Source of the DNA: Syngnathus acus
Taxonomy: Eukaryota; Chordata; Actinopteri; Syngnathiformes; Syngnathidae
Reading direction: 5' to 3'
NCBI RefSeq assembly: GCF_901709675.1
Contig: NC_051095.1
Span: 2,212,295-2,276,294 of the forward strand
DNA: 64,000 nucleotides
The position numbers were made by a program, and so were the translations under genes. Each line of letters opens with the position of its first letter. Position 1 is the first letter of the stretch. A model generated the notes under the pieces. The model did not search any database. It was given only the letters and a program-made list of their open reading frames with translations, and was not told where the DNA came from. Of this stretch, positions 47,501 through 59,623 are shown piece after piece.

Positions 47501-50500
47501 GTGCAATCTTGCCCAAAGCGGACTCCGACTCGCTAAATCGTAGCCTCTTAACGAGCTGGCTGTGTGGCGGACAAGTGATGGAGGACATTATCAGCACCGG
47601 TGGATGCTCTACTCCATTCCTGTCTACTTTGTGCATCGGAGATGGCGCCTAACCACCCCTTTTTTCCACCCTTCGATAAAATACACCAATACGAGTCATA
47701 AATCTTGCCACGGTAATATTATGCACACACGGTTAGCTGACAAAAGAAAAATCCACAGCGGGGCGAAGGATTCCCCTTGCGTCCGTGTATTGTGCTGGCA
47801 TCGAATGAGACGAGCTGGCGGGATTTGAGAAAAGACGGATCGCCTGGCAGAAAAACATTTGCAAACGTACACGTTGCGCACCTGTCCGTTCCGCAGCATG
47901 GAAATATAACTTGTAATATCATAAAGGGGTGAAAAGCAACCATGGGAGAGTTTGCCCTCCAGGAAGGTTGGAGTATAACCACACAATATCATCCTGCCCA
48001 TCTCAATGGAAGTTCTGACAATGGTTGTTCCGAGTATGAATAAGACTCAAACTATGGTTATCGTGAATTTCCCCTGGGGATCGATAAAGTACCCCTCACA
48101 CCGTCTCTCACGCCCTCTCTAGCCAAACTATAAAACTTCGTACAAACTCTAATATTAGTCATTTTTCATAGAGAAGAAGATGTGACTGTGACTATTGTTA
48201 TATTGTCCATGTTTTCCACCACTGGAGCTACCAATGCTAACCGTTAGCACGTCAACAACCTTTCCCATTCATGTTGGCATCGCTTCAATCATACTTCATC
48301 TTGAATTTTTTAGAAACCAATTTTCTCGGGCGCCACTCCAAGCTTATGTGTCTCGACAAAGTTATATATTTTTTTCTGGAACCCGAGTACTTGCTTAGAA
48401 GTGGCGCAGGATTAAATGAAAGTGGATGCTGCAATGCGGCTCAAATAATCTCCCATAGCACCTTTTTCCTCTGGGCCTTTTTCTCAATATCGATGTCATC
48501 AATGATGCTACTAGCAATCTTCTTTGTCAAGTGGCTCGCGCTTTTGCCCAAAATGATGCTTTTCATTTCGCATATATGTGAACAGTTAGCAGTATGCTAA
48601 TCGTTCACTAGCGTTGGTGGTGAAGAAAGAATATTCGATTTGCTAGCAGGGTCTATGTTTACAAGCGAGTCGTGTCGCCCCGCCTGGGAAACGCGGCCAT
48701 GTTAGCTTGGCCGCATTTCAACGCCACCTCTGCGTGACGGCGCCAAGCCTCCACTCGTGTTTTGCTTATGTAATAAGCTCCCGCCATCGCTCCAACGCCA
48801 TCATCGCCGGGGCCCTGACGCTTAAAAGCATTTCAAATGTGGGCAGGAGGAACCGTTTTGAAAAAAAAAAAGAAGAAAAAAAAAAAGCTCGTTTCTCTCG
48901 TTCTGCTGTTGTCCTACTTTTAGGGCGGGCGTGCCAGAGAGAAGGAAGAGCGAGACAGAGATGGGAGGAAGGAGAGATAGAGAAAGAAAAGGAGTGTCTG
49001 CGAGGATGCGATAATGAAGACAGTTAATTCAGAAGGAGGCGGAGATAACGCCGCGAGCGGCGAGATGCAGTTGTCAGATTTTCTGCTCTGCATGGCTGTC
49101 ATCCGGGCCGAGGGGTTCGGGACCCGAGCAGGACAGGAGCGACACTTTTAATTAAGGATGCAAAATAACGCTCACTGGCTTTTTTTTCCAGGTCAACTTG
49201 TACTGCGTGGGAGATGTATAAGAGGAGCCTTGGTGGAGCTTTTCTGGCGCTCAAAACACAAGTACAACTTTTCACTGGGCTCCATTTTCTCTTCACGGTT
49301 TGTGGATTTTTTTTCACTAGTTATGCAGAGTAAATTCATTCACGGGTTGCTCCTTCTAAATTGTGGGCTACTTTCTTGGAGTAAAGCTGTGGACAATATT
49401 AATTTAATATTATAATTTAACGGCCCCAAAAGACGCCAGCCACCCCGTTTGTCAGATAACCAGTCCTGGTCTTGGAAAGTTTTGATTTTGTAAACCTTAA
49501 GACCTGACAGGGCAAAACAAACAAACAAATCACATCCATCTCTCGGAACTGCCCCCCTCAACTCACACACTGACTTTTGTTTCAGGGCTGTGCCTAAATA
49601 CTGCACTTTCATCTTTGTTTTTTCCCCCCCATCTTTTTATCCGTCAAATCAGCGAGGCACGTGTCGTGCTCCTCAAACTGAATAAAAAAATATATATAAA
49701 GTTAGAAAGTCTCTCAAATCGGGCCAGATCAATGGATAAGGCTTGGCAGGCAGAGTTAATGGAATGCAGCTCGTGGCCTAGATTAGGATATTTTTCTTTC
49801 TCACCGGGCTGTCCTCGTACCACTAGTTGGTATATCGCAAAAAGAAAACCAAAAAGCTTACTACAGCCACACTAGACTCGTTATTATTATTATTATTATT
49901 TTTTTGCATACATGCTTACAATTGAAATGTACAGTATTGCTGTTTCTCAAAAAAGAAACGCTCAGCAGTTTGGTAGGAATCTCAAATTGTGCTCGTATGA
50001 CGTCAGTCCAGGGACCCTTCACAGTCCTGACCTGCCATCGAGGACTCATCATAATCAAAGCCATTAAAAAAGACGTCATGGAAATGTCAATGCGCTGTAA
50101 TTTATCTTTATCAGGCTCAGTGGCGGAGGCCATCAAAGCACCTTTTCAAGCTTACGGTCATTAATTTAATAGTCGGCATAACAAGTATGAAGCAAAACAT
50201 CATCAAAATAATCGACATTCTTGGTCCGGTTAATGACCCAAAATTCAAGATAGCCATCTATAACTTTCCTTCAAATTGGGTTTTGAGTCAGATTTGGAGA
50301 AATTAATTCACGTCTACCACCGCCAGAAAAAAAAAAAATGTAAGTTGGGGTGGGGCGCAAAAAGTGAGTAGCCAGTGTCAAGAAAATCAAGAAGAGAAAA
50401 TTCCATTTTGGGAGCGCAAACACCGAGCAGCACTTTAAGAGATTAGCCGCTCAATTTGATCCCGAGACAGGACTTTATAAAGTGCACATGTACAATGGTG

Positions 50501-53500
50501 CCAATCAAAGAGCTCATTACTGGCTATTAATCACAGTTAAGGGAAGTGGATTGCCTAGGTTGACGAGGCTAACGTAGCCGCAGTGACAGAGCACCGACGC
50601 TCACCGGAATGGACTTGACAGATCTGGAGCACGGAGATACAGGTTGGGCGGGAAAAAGAAAAGAATGGAGTCAAATGGCACAGAACGCAGCGGAGTTGGC
50701 CGGCTGGCTTCAAAATACATAGACGATAAGAAAGGCCATGTGTCATGTTAGGATTTGCTGTGATGAATTGTGCCAAATGATTTTGTGCATGTAGGACAGT
50801 CTTATCTAGCTCTCACTGTATATTTATTGTTTTTAATGGTATTTTATTAATATTTATTAATTACAGAACGTAAACTCAAATTATGGCGAATTCAAATGGA
50901 GTCAGACGTTGCTTTAACTCTTCTTGGCTCATCAGTGCGGCACTAATATAGGCTGTTCTTCGCGGAGGAGAAAGAATACATGACTCCGCAACAGAAGACG
51001 GCATTTGGCGTTAGCATTCAGCTCGCGGACCGAAAAGCAAAACCAAAGAGTAAGTCAAAGCTGACAAATTGCAATTCACTACTTCTGGCAATATTGACAA
51101 AATTACTTATGCAAAAAACAAAAAAGCTAAATGTTTCCAGAAGCATTGCAGTTACTCCGAGTTGTGTGCGCTCGTGTCATCAAAAGACACATGACATTTC
51201 TACTTAAGAATACGATTGCTAAATCCATCGAGCGAATGTTTGGGAAACTCAATGAGAGCTCCATCGCCAGCACTTCCAGGCAGGATGTGCACTGTAAGCG
51301 TTCTTGGACGCAATAAAGCTTCATCCATCATCTCAAACTCACTTTAGGCCCACGTTGCTTCTTCCTTTAACCCGCCGCACCTGCGGACTCGCGATCCGAT
51401 CCGGATCGGGACATCGGCGATGCCTGCCTGCTGTCAGCTTTTATTCAAAGTGTGTGTTCTAAGTGCGGCGTCTATTAATAGTATCCCGTCCTCGACGTGC
51501 TGCTTTGACATTGCAACACTTGCCTTGCTGTGAGGAAACCTGAATTCTGCAGCGCGCACACACACAAACAGTATAAGCAATTTGTGCCACAAGCCGTCCA
51601 AAAATCCATTTATGACTCCACTCAAAGTGGCTCAAAAAGAAAGCTGGGATTAACTACAGCCCAATTAAAAAGTGGACTCGACCCTGTCTAAGTGGAACAA
51701 ATAAGTGGACTTTAAGTGAACACGCTTGAGGCTCAACGACTTGGCATGGAGGACATGCTTTGAAACGGCTCAACGTGGTGACCTCTCCAAAAGTGGAAGC
51801 TTTGCAGAAGCACAAAGGCAGCAGGACAGTTTCCTCGTTGGAGTTTACATGGAGTTAGTTGTCGAATTTGAAATATTTGGTGGGCGGACCTTTTCTGGAG
51901 GTCTGAATCGGATGTTGCAGATAAGCAAATCTGAAATTAAAGATAATTAACAAGAACCCATGTGACCTCCCGTGACCCGGATGTTGTCTGATAGCTTGTT
52001 GCTAAAGCTAACATGAACGCGGATTGTTTTGTTGATTCCGCCTCGGCCATCATAAAGCTTCTGAACGCTTTCACCTCAGCAACATTCGGCGCTGCCGGGC
52101 GCGCAAACACACACAGAGCAAAATAAGATAAATCCATAAAAAAAATAAAACAAAAAGTCCCTGGGCTGAAGATTTATGAGAGCAATACAAGCGATGCTGC
52201 GAGTGAACATTATTTGCAGCTTAGCGGTCGGGCGAAAGGTTTAACATTGGCGGAATTGCGCGACGTAACTCGCCATTGTAAACACGACTTCCATTCATGC
52301 ATCACTAGCTCCAAAAATAACAGCTTTGACAAAGAATTCAAAGATTTAGTTTTGAAAGCCTGATAACCGTTTGTAAAGAATTACCGAAAAGACCGAGCGC
52401 TCACTTGCGAAGCTTTTCGTGTTTTGCTTTGCCTTTCACGGGTGATTATTAGAGGCATGTTTGGATTCATGCAGGTCTTGTTTATGACACGAAGAGCATA
52501 TTGATCCAGAACCACTTTGCTTTCGCGGGCTGTATCGAGACTTTGAGCAAGGACAAGCATCGAGCATCTCGTCAACTCAACGTTGAAGATGGATTCAGCA
52601 ATTTAAAGGATCCTTAAAAGTATTTTGACAAATTGTAAGGGCATTTTTTTTTTTTGTCTTAGGCCTTCAGCAAAGCATTAATGAACTCATTCACTGAAAT
52701 CGAATCTTTGACGTCTATAATCGTCAATGGGAGTGAATGACTGGATATGTATGCGGCACATTGTTGCTGCCCTTTTCTGCGTAAATTACATGTTTTTAAT
52801 CATGGTTTGTTGTCAACAATGCGGATTTCATTTCAAGGTAACATAAGGCCGAAATCTTCTCAGCATGCTTTACAAACGTGGTTGACTCGTCTCAGTGCTC
52901 GTCCTTTTTACAAACTGGAAAGGGAATGTGTGTGGTAATCAGAACACGGTTGAGCATAAACGCTCAAATTGGAGATTTGCTAACAAACAAGCAAAGAAAA
53001 ATGCTACCCAGGCGTAAAACTCAATAGTCCTTTTTTTCCACGCAGCAATCACGTCACGCAGGTACTTTGGCTTTTGCTGAAAATGACTGCTCGGTATGGC
53101 TCCAAAGGAAGTGAATAGCGCCAGTGATTGTGCTATTAGAAAGCCTAATTGTATTATTGTTGAAAAAAAAAATGGAAATAACAGCTAGTGACGCACTTCA
53201 GATTTTGATTTGGTTTTCGTTAGCTTCTTGCTCCACTCAAAATGAATGGACATAAAAACTAGTCACCAATCTACCGTTTGTTATATGATGAAGAAGGTGA
53301 AAACGGTCAATCAGGAGGCATTCGGCCATTATTTAAGGTTATGAGCAGGAAGTAGTCAGGCGTTCCTACGCGCTGGGCCATGAATGCAGATGAGACTCTT
53401 CCCGCCGGGCATCTAAACGTAATGACTGGCAAAGCGCGAGCGCCGCCGCCCGCCTTCATTAGCGACAAACGTCCCAAAACATCAAGAAGCCAGAAAGCAC

Positions 53501-56306
53501 GACGCCACTTTGCAAAGTGCGAGCGGAATGTGGCGGAAGCGCCTCAACTTTACGCAGCCCATCCATCATGCCCTTTCCAAAGTTTACGAGGGCTTCGTAA
53601 AGTGAACGACTGCGATATTTGCTTCTTTCATCAATGGCTCATCTCTTTATGCATAAAAAATAACCCGCATCGCCCGCCCTATTACTTGGTCTGGGAGTGA
53701 AAACAACTACCTAAATAAAACACTCCGTGTCAACAGTTCCCAGGCAAGTAGGAGTACTCGCGCTCATATTAAAAAGCCAGCATGGCCTATTTATTGCTTA
53801 TAAGCCACAAAGCCACAAATAGGCCCCTCTAGTGTGGTATCGCCCGCATTGTAATAGTGCAGAGTTGTTTATAAACAGCAAGAGGGCTTCTCGTAACTTC
53901 CCCGGCGGGCCGGCAGGAAGCCAAAAGTCATAAAAAAGTAGCAGCATTTTTATTTTTCCAGGTTTCGGTTATGAAGTGTTTAAAACTAACGACAAATATG
54001 CTAACGCTGGAAGACAAATGTAAGTTTTGCTGGATGGTTTGCAATGGAGCAGGGTAAGGTGTCAAATAACACGATGTTGCTACGGTAACAGAGGCAACGG
54101 CTAAAATGTCGTATTTACTTATTGCTGCCAACACTGTAAAACGTTGTCATTAAAAGCACTCGGTTCCGAAAGCCTTTGGAAAAACATTTTCTGACATTTC
54201 GTTATCCCGCCCGCCGACGTCAATGTTCCAAGATTCTCACACCCGAGGGCAAGAAAATGAAAACGTCAAGGAGATTTTAGAGAGGAAAAAACCCCATAAA
54301 TAAACACATGAGTGACGAGCTGCTTTTTAGCTTTGATCCTGCTTCGTTTAAATGGTAAACTTGAGCTTTTTGAATGGATTCAACTCATTCAATCCATTGA
54401 CGACTACAGACGTCAAAAGTCCATTTGAACTTGGCAGGGCAGTGACTGAGCTAAAACACAAAGTAATGAAATCGCGGATCTAAGCTATACCGCATTTCTG
54501 CGACTCACTAGCGCCCCTGGTGGCCATCGTCACCGTGCTCCACAAACATTATGAGGACCATGAGAGTCCCAGTGTCAGGTAAATAGACGGTGATGGAAAG
54601 CGAGAGTGGCAGGAAAGAGGACAAAGATAAAGGAAGAGGAGCACATAATGGGAAACAGATAAGAAGAATTTCTATCGCGGTGGTGCGCTACTATCAGCTG
54701 CGCGCACCTGTGCTCATCTTTCTACCACAACGGGAAGGCATCCATCTTGGAGGACGGGCATACTCTCCTGACTCGAAGTGGATTGCAGTCTGTAGGCGTC
54801 ACTGAAAACCGAGAAGCACTTATGTGACTTGTCGTCGGACCGCGGCGATCAAAGTAATCACTCTGTTACGGGCAGCCATGGCAACCTGGCTAGCTTGAGT
54901 CCAGTAGGCTAAAAGCCGCTGTATGTTTCGGCCCACGGTTAAACACAGATGCCGGTACGTTCTTCGGCCGTTCTCTCACCATTTTGTTTGGTCCACGGTG
55001 ACATAGCGTAAACGAAAACAAAATGTTTACTGTTGTAAAAATGCCCCCTTTCAAGGAGTTGACGCCGCACGCTAGCTAGCTAGTCTGTCAAAGCCAATGT
55101 CTACCGACGTTGGTGCTTTTAAAAGCGAAGCGCAGCATAATTAAGAGGACCCAAACACCCGGCGCCGGCTGAAAGGAGTCATTTAGGGGAATGGCTCAGG
55201 AGGAACGGCGGCAAATGAAACGTAATTGCGATGGGAGCGGAGGAGGCGGGCCGAGGCACTCGCCTGCGTGGAAAACTGAGCGGCGGGTAGAAACGAGGGG
55301 ATAAATGAGCCTCTGACGTTTGACAGAGGACGAGCGCCTGTAAAACAGGAAGTCAGGTGAACTAATGACTAACGGGGGAAGATAAAAGTGGCAGCAGCTC
55401 AGCTACCCTTTCAGACGAGTTGTTATTTTTTTTGTCCATAGCAATCTGAAGATAAAGTTGTGTGCCAAACACAAGCAATAACTCACCTGAACAACGTCGG
55501 CTTTGCTCATTATGGTCTGTACTATTACTTACTAGCCGGAATTCAAATTGATGCTCCATCAGGGGTCAAAGAGACAATCGAGGGCGGCGACGGTGCGTTT
55601 AATGCGACCGGCGTCTCTCCCTTTAATTGTCATTTCAAGTTGTCATTAGCGCTGCTTTTTAAATGACCTTTAAGCGTAACATATGAAAGCAATAAAGTCG
55701 GACGAACGAGACTAATTGCTGGGCATGGAACGAGGTGTTAATCAGCCTGGACCCTTGCCATGTCAGTGTTGCATATCAGGAATACATAAATACCACTGAT
55801 GATACTTTTTTTTTTTTTTTTGCTTATTCATAGCAATTTTCACAGATTCGGTTTATCTGCAACGGATCATTTTGGTACATAAAAAATTAAAAGTCTCACC
55901 TGTGACTGGCTCAGAACTCAAATGGTGGGCAACAATTGTACACAAGGAACAAATATAAGCTTGTTTGAAATATATAACATAAGAATATATATATATATAT
56001 ATGTCTAAAAAAATATATACATAAAAATATAAGCTTATTTCAAACATTTGCAAAAGCTTTTGGGCTTTAGCATCAATTTAAGCCCCGCCCCCTCCAGCAA
56101 TCCAAAACGGAGACTTGTTCTTACCACGTGCAGCTCCAGGTAGTCGCCCAGTCCCTTGGCGCTTTCCACCCTGACCAAGATGGCCTCCTTCAGCTGCGTG
56201 CTGAAGCCCACCGCCAGCCGATCTGCCCGTGTGCTCGGCCGGTCATTGGGCGGCCACGTGTACGTGATGAGGGCCCCCCCTCTGCCAAAGATGTAAGTTG
56301 TCCCAG
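24175..56306 (-). CDS. nrxn2: Neurexin 2, 3-prime portion (LNS6 to cytoplasmic tail)
   Basis: Six coding exons (56306-56125, 39753-39582, 34293-34204, 29644-29322, 28658-28580, 25058-24175; 1,730 nt) join in consistent phases 1-0-1-1-0-1. They encode most of the last LNS domain, the stalk, the membrane helix and the tail. Neurexins are presynaptic adhesion molecules whose LNS6 binds neuroligins, LRRTMs and cerebellin complexes, while the tail binds CASK and Mint through its PDZ ligand. The paralogue is neurexin 2: an SS4 insert starting [13 protein letters not shown], a tail with [15 protein letters not shown], and a long stalk containing [15 protein letters not shown] fit NRXN2 rather than NRXN1 or NRXN3 as I recall them. 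The a/b ohnologue cannot be decided. Alpha-specific exons, and any beta first exon, lie beyond the right edge. Confidence 0.95.
25059..28579 (-). other. nrxn2: nrxn2 intron (last intron)
   Basis: 3.5 kb. I see no further splice-consistent exon. It holds T- and G-runs at about 26.0 and 26.47 kb and short AT-rich repeats. A weak BED-finger-like trace at 27946-28020 is described under findings. Otherwise nothing recognisable. Confidence 0.6.
28580..28658 (-). CDS. nrxn2: nrxn2 acidic stalk exon
   Basis: 79 nt, phase 0 to phase 1, acceptor tatttgtgcag and donor gtgagtc. It encodes [20 protein letters not shown] followed by ECEPGN, the cysteine-bearing acidic stalk segment conserved across neurexins. 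The EDLEECEP wording again points to neurexin 2. Confidence 0.95.
28659..29321 (-). other. nrxn2: nrxn2 intron
   Basis: 0.66 kb, AT-rich. No repeat or exon recognised. Confidence 0.6.
29322..29644 (-). CDS. nrxn2: nrxn2 exon: end of LNS6 and Thr-rich stalk
   Basis: 323 nt, phase 1 to phase 0, acceptor cacaacctctcag, donor gtgggtc. It reads [17 protein letters not shown], then [20 protein letters not shown], which closes LNS6. The juxta-domain stalk follows, with [15 protein letters not shown], a mucin-like O-glycosylation-prone run. It directly follows SS4, so the junction GRQLTIF joins either to the SS4 insert or to the preceding constitutive exon. Confidence 0.96.
31335..31385. repeat. AT-rich simple repeat
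   Basis: Interrupted (TA)n with flanking A-runs. Confidence 0.85.
33122..33839. mobile_element. Nested TTAA-flanked inverted-repeat element(s), piggyBac-like
   Basis: Outer pair: TTAA (33118-33121) followed by AGGGAC, and GTCCCT followed by TTAA (33840-33843). Inner pair: TTAA (33166-33169) followed by CCCTCTGA, and TCAAAGGG followed by TTAA (33811-33814), bounding 33170-33810. TTAA duplications with CCC-type ends are typical of piggyBac elements and their MITEs. The inverted repeats are short (6 and 8 bases, one mismatch in the latter), so chance is not excluded. A 160-codon open frame inside (33226-33708) has no recognisable domain. Confidence 0.4.
34204..34293 (-). CDS. nrxn2: nrxn2 alternative splice site 4 (SS4) exon
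   Basis: Exactly 90 nt (30 residues), phase 1 to phase 1, so inclusion or skipping keeps the frame. It starts [20 protein letters not shown] and ends VVDEWLLDK, matching the SS4 insert of vertebrate neurexins, with the NRXN2-type NFD. The acceptor (caaatttcttaaag) is pyrimidine-poor and the donor is gtaataa, in keeping with a regulated cassette. In known neurexins this insert switches LNS6 partner choice, favouring cerebellins and weakening LRRTM binding. Confidence 0.97.
34294..39581 (-). other. nrxn2: nrxn2 intron upstream of SS4
   Basis: 5.3 kb. Contents: an ATT-type run just upstream of SS4 (about 34332-34345), poly-C/G tracts at 35090, 37561 and 38008, a poly-A tract at 37683, and the foldback palindrome at 35714. 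No additional exon was recognised despite several long non-domain open frames in the GC-richer 36.3-38.9 kb part. Confidence 0.6.
35714..35890. mobile_element. 177-bp foldback palindrome (MITE-like)
   Basis: The left arm starts gggggcggccattttggcac and contains caaccaatcacggctca. The right arm mirrors it, with tgagctgtgattggttg and ending gtgtcaaaatggccgccccc. Nearly the whole 177 bases can fold into one hairpin with an AT-rich tip near ggttttcagaaa. The arms carry GGCGGCCATTTTG (YY1-like) and CCAAT (NF-Y) motifs in mirror positions. No clear target duplication was seen. Confidence 0.7.
39582..39753 (-). CDS. nrxn2: nrxn2 exon: LNS6 part 2
   Basis: 172 nt, phase 0 to phase 1, acceptor cttctgtccacag, donor gtgagcg. 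It reads [20 protein letters not shown], then [20 protein letters not shown] and PVIERFPSG. This is the central LNS6 sheet with the rim loops used in neuroligin contact, ending exactly at the SS4 position. [11 protein letters not shown] is the NRXN2-type wording. Confidence 0.97.
40837..41333 (+). mobile_element. TA-flanked MITE, copy 3
   Basis: Same family and orientation as the copy at 19835, with TA at 40835-40836 and 41334-41335. It carries an internal T-run of about 22 bases at 40918-40940 where copy 1 has a shorter one. It is inserted in the nrxn2 LNS6 intron. Confidence 0.85.
43290..43303 (+). promoter_or_regulatory. CTCF-like motif (forward)
   Basis: CCACCAGGGGGCGC, a full match to the CTCF core consensus, lies within the nrxn2 intron. 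Confidence 0.5.
44428..44536. repeat. TA/TATACA microsatellite
   Basis: About 109 bases of (TA)n with regular TATACA interruptions. It creates spurious IYIYIY open frames on both strands. Confidence 0.95.
48040..48110 (+). mobile_element. LINE-like 3-prime terminal fragment
   Basis: The phrase gaatttcccctggggatcga followed by taaagtacccctcac is typical of the 3-prime tails of fish LINEs (L2 or RTE type). Only the tail is present. Family assignment is from memory of repeat style. Confidence 0.4.
54511..54523 (-). promoter_or_regulatory. CTCF-like motif (reverse, weaker)
   Basis: The minus strand reads CCACCAGGGGCGC, one G short of the consensus. Confidence 0.3.
55980..56032. repeat. AT-rich simple repeat next to the LNS6 exon
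   Basis: (AT)n followed by AAATATA units, about 95 bases beyond the donor of the 56125 exon. Confidence 0.8.
56125..56306 (-). CDS. nrxn2: nrxn2 exon: LNS6 part 1
   Basis: 182 nt, phase 1 to phase 0, acceptor gtgtgttacag, donor gtaagaa. It reads [40 protein letters not shown], then [19 protein letters not shown]. This is the first exon shared by alpha- and beta-neurexins, starting LNS6. Its first codon is split with the upstream exon, which is either an alpha exon or the beta-specific exon, neither found in the window. Confidence 0.97.
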
Positions 56307-58414
56307 CTGTAACACACAGAGCGGGAACAGGAACGTTTACACGAGAGCAATGACGCACGTGGAAGGCAAGGGTCAATAATTGATGCTGACCTGTGATTGA
56401 AAATCCGTTAAGTGTAACTCATTTCAGGAGGCTCAATAGCAAATCGTAACACTCGATTACACTTAATTAGATTGCAGGAAAAAGCTTTGCACATCTTGGA
56501 TAAGGAGTGCTTGGCAAACTTCAAGGTGATGATGATCTTTTTTTCTGCTTTTAATTTTCCTCACGGCCTTTGACTGGATCATGAGAGGAACAACTGAGAG
56601 TCAACAAACGAGAATCCAGTGGATCTAGTTGACTCAGCTAGAGGATCTGGATTTTATAGACGATCCCGCACTGGTCCAGTCCAGTCCAGACAGGTGTTGG
56701 ACTAAAACCTGAGAAACAGTGACGTTCTACAGCACAAAAACTGAAGAACATCAACGTGAGCTAGCGAGAAGCTAAAGCCACCATCTCAGAAGAATGACAT
56801 CTCCGTCCTCAAAGAGTCAAGTCGGCCTGCCGGATTTCAGGAGAGCAAGTCAGAACAGCAGCAATTGGAAAGCTCTGAAAATAATCCAAGGAGGAAAGTA
56901 AACGCGTTCCATTAGCCTTGAAAATAAAATTCTGTCAAGATGATTTGATTTGTGGTAAACACGTGCATGTATGCACAAGACTCATCGAACAACCTGAGCT
57001 AAATTTATCTTCTAGCCTACACACAAAACTCCTCTCAGTCAAGAAGGATCATTTCAACGCACTTCCTTGACACTTTTCTGTTTCGACAAGACTTTGAGGG
57101 CATCTACTGCACCTTAGGGCCTTTCAGAAAGTGAAGAGAAAAAAAAAAAACACAAATAGGCGATGACGCGGCAGTGCAATATTCTGCACACAAATTTGAT
57201 CGCAAGTCGATTTTGTCATCTGGCCACGCCTCCGCTGCCGGGCTCGAGTTTTGTGCCGCGACCCGTTTTGCGCTGTCGACGATGCCGTCGGTGAAACAGT
57301 CTTGTGTTCTTAGATCACGCCGTGAATGGAACTCCGCCCGAGTTTTCCGAATCCTGAGCCTTAAAAGCACTTGGCACGCAGATTTCACACCGATTTAAAA
57401 CGGCGCCACTGCTGCCGTGTTGTCGCCGCCACGGGCAGCGGCGTCACGGCACTATCCCCTGCAAGATCTGAAGAAGGTTGACCGTTTCAACTACCGCTGA
57501 TGCAAACAAGGATGGTTCCGCCTCGAATGCCGTTGGGAGTTCTCAAGGGGGAAAAACTAAGGTCCTCGACTTAACCACATAAAGGACATCGCACGCATCC
57601 TTGTTATCTCCTCGGAGGGCTGCAATCAGAGCTAGCCACGATAGCCGCAGAGCTAGCAAGCCATCAAACAACAGACACAGCAACATCCGCAGCGAGGAGC
57701 TACCTGACACTTTCATCATCCAACATTGGTCTGATAACAATTTGAAACACGCTGACACTTCCGCCTCTCTCTGCGGAATGCTCCTCTTCCTCCTCCTCGT
57801 CTTCGTCGTCCTCCTTCATCCCGGAGTGGCTCAGCCCTTTGCTCGCCTCTTGTTATTCTCTGGCGGCTGTATTATTTCAGTGCTGACTAATTATCGCAGC
57901 AAGACAGTGGGGGCTTGGGAGGCGGAGGGGGGCGCAGAGGAGGGCAGTCATGCAGGAGAGGATGATGAAAGGCAACAAGGTGCAAAAACAGCCAGCGAGC
58001 GCTAACGTGACGACGCGGGAGCAAACAGCAGGAGGACGAGAGGCGGTGGCAAAAAAAACACAAAAAAAACCCAGAAGAGATGAAAAGGGTCCAAAAGGGA
58101 TGACAAATAAAAGTGGCATTATTAGTGGCCAAATACCAAAGAGTCCATACTATACTCCCAGAACTCTTTATTTGTTCAACTCCGCCCATTTTATTTATTT
58201 TTTTTAACCTTTCACATTTCTCAGCTGAGTCAAATTTGTTTCCGCGTTATAATTCAACACTTAAATATTTAGACAAATGTAGAAGAGTCGTCACTTCAAG
58301 AATTTACGCCTGTGAATATTGGCATATTGTCTGTCTGCAAGTGTTGCACCGCCATTTGTATTCAAATGTCTGTCGCTTGAAAGGTTATCACGCCACAGCC
58401 AGCAATGCTAATTG

Positions 58415-58544
58415 TCACTCACTCACTCACTCACTCACTCACTCACTCACTCACTCACTCACTCACTCACTCACTCACTCACTCACTCACTCACTCACTC
58501 ACTCACTCACTCACTCACTCACTCACTCACTCACTCACACTCAC
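58415..58544. repeat. TCAC microsatellite
   Basis: About 32 tandem CTCA units. It gives a spurious SLTH-repeat reading frame. Confidence 0.97.
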
Positions 58545-59623
58545 ATTTATTCAACTATACGTTAATATTAAGTTAGCAGGGGCGTTCGAAAGTTCTTTTA
58601 AATAAGACATTGAAATCTCTGACGCTATAATTTAGTTTGCCAGACAAAGTTCTACAATCTGCCCACTTTATCGTTGACGTCCACCCAAAGGTGTCCGTGA
58701 GCTGAAAGTCTGTCTTGTGCACATGTGCCTCGCACGTGCTGAGCACCGTCAGGGAAGTTAATTTTGTCAATTAACAACCCGCGTGCGCGGCATCTGCCAT
58801 ATGTCACACTTACCGTTCGTGTGTGTGTCTGTGGTTCCCTCTTCAACGTCGTCAATTTGCTACAAGGGGTTACGGGGAATTGGAATCCCATCGCCTCCCC
58901 GCGTCCAACCACCTGCTTTGTTGCAATGATTTTTGACCCCCTACTAGGTTCTGATCATATGTGTGCGTGTTCTCTCCCTAATGAAGCGTGGCGTCTCCGA
59001 TGAGTAGCATCATCGTGGTGTCACTTTTCTCTCGCGGCTAAACACCTGCTGCTCGGCTTCTGACAACACCCACCTTAGCGCATGGAGGAGAAGGCGGAGA
59101 CAAGGGAGAGGGGGGTAAAGATCTTCATTCCACCAAAGAAATTCCCCGTGGTGCCAGAGCTAGATGATTTCAGAACAGAATTTCTCTGCGCTCTGGCTGC
59201 TTGTTAAACAAAGCGAGTTTCATAATTTGCGAGTCCCCCAACCGATAAAAGCAGGGATCTCGGCGCGGTACTCAATTAGCAATCAACGCTAATTCCACAT
59301 TGAGGATGAAGACTGGTTTAGAAATAGCGGGGGGGACTCATTTTGTGGCAATTAGGCCACATGACGTGCAAGTAAACAAGACAACGCGTGCCAAGGAAAA
59401 CAAGGAGACTCGCATCATTTGTATTTAAAACAACCACAACGCTTAGCCTTTAGCACGGTAGCTTAGTGCTAAGGCTAATACACGATGGGCACCACATATA
59501 TAACTCTTTAAGCATCTGATCTTTGAACATAGGGCCGGTGAAGATATTTGTAATTCAAAACAAGGGCACTCCCAGTCATTCATTCTTTATCCTCTGCAAG
59601 GAGCTAACAGGAGCCGAGACAGA

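Larger units (their letters stand above)
39754..56124 (-). other. nrxn2: nrxn2 large intron within LNS6
   Basis: 16.4 kb. Listed separately: MITE copy 3, AT-rich microsatellites, CTCF-like motifs, and a LINE-like 3-prime end. Two traces of a dispersed GACGTC-centred repeat also lie here (52.70 and 54.38 kb). Stretches near 44.9-45.25, 46.4-46.6 and 46.9-47.1 kb look less degenerate than typical intron (dense AATTA/ATTAAT and ATTTGCAT strings) and may be conserved noncoding elements. No splice-consistent exon was found. Confidence 0.55.

Noticed and set aside
58113-58605. SLTH-repeat frames
   Set aside because: They are translations of the TCAC microsatellite.
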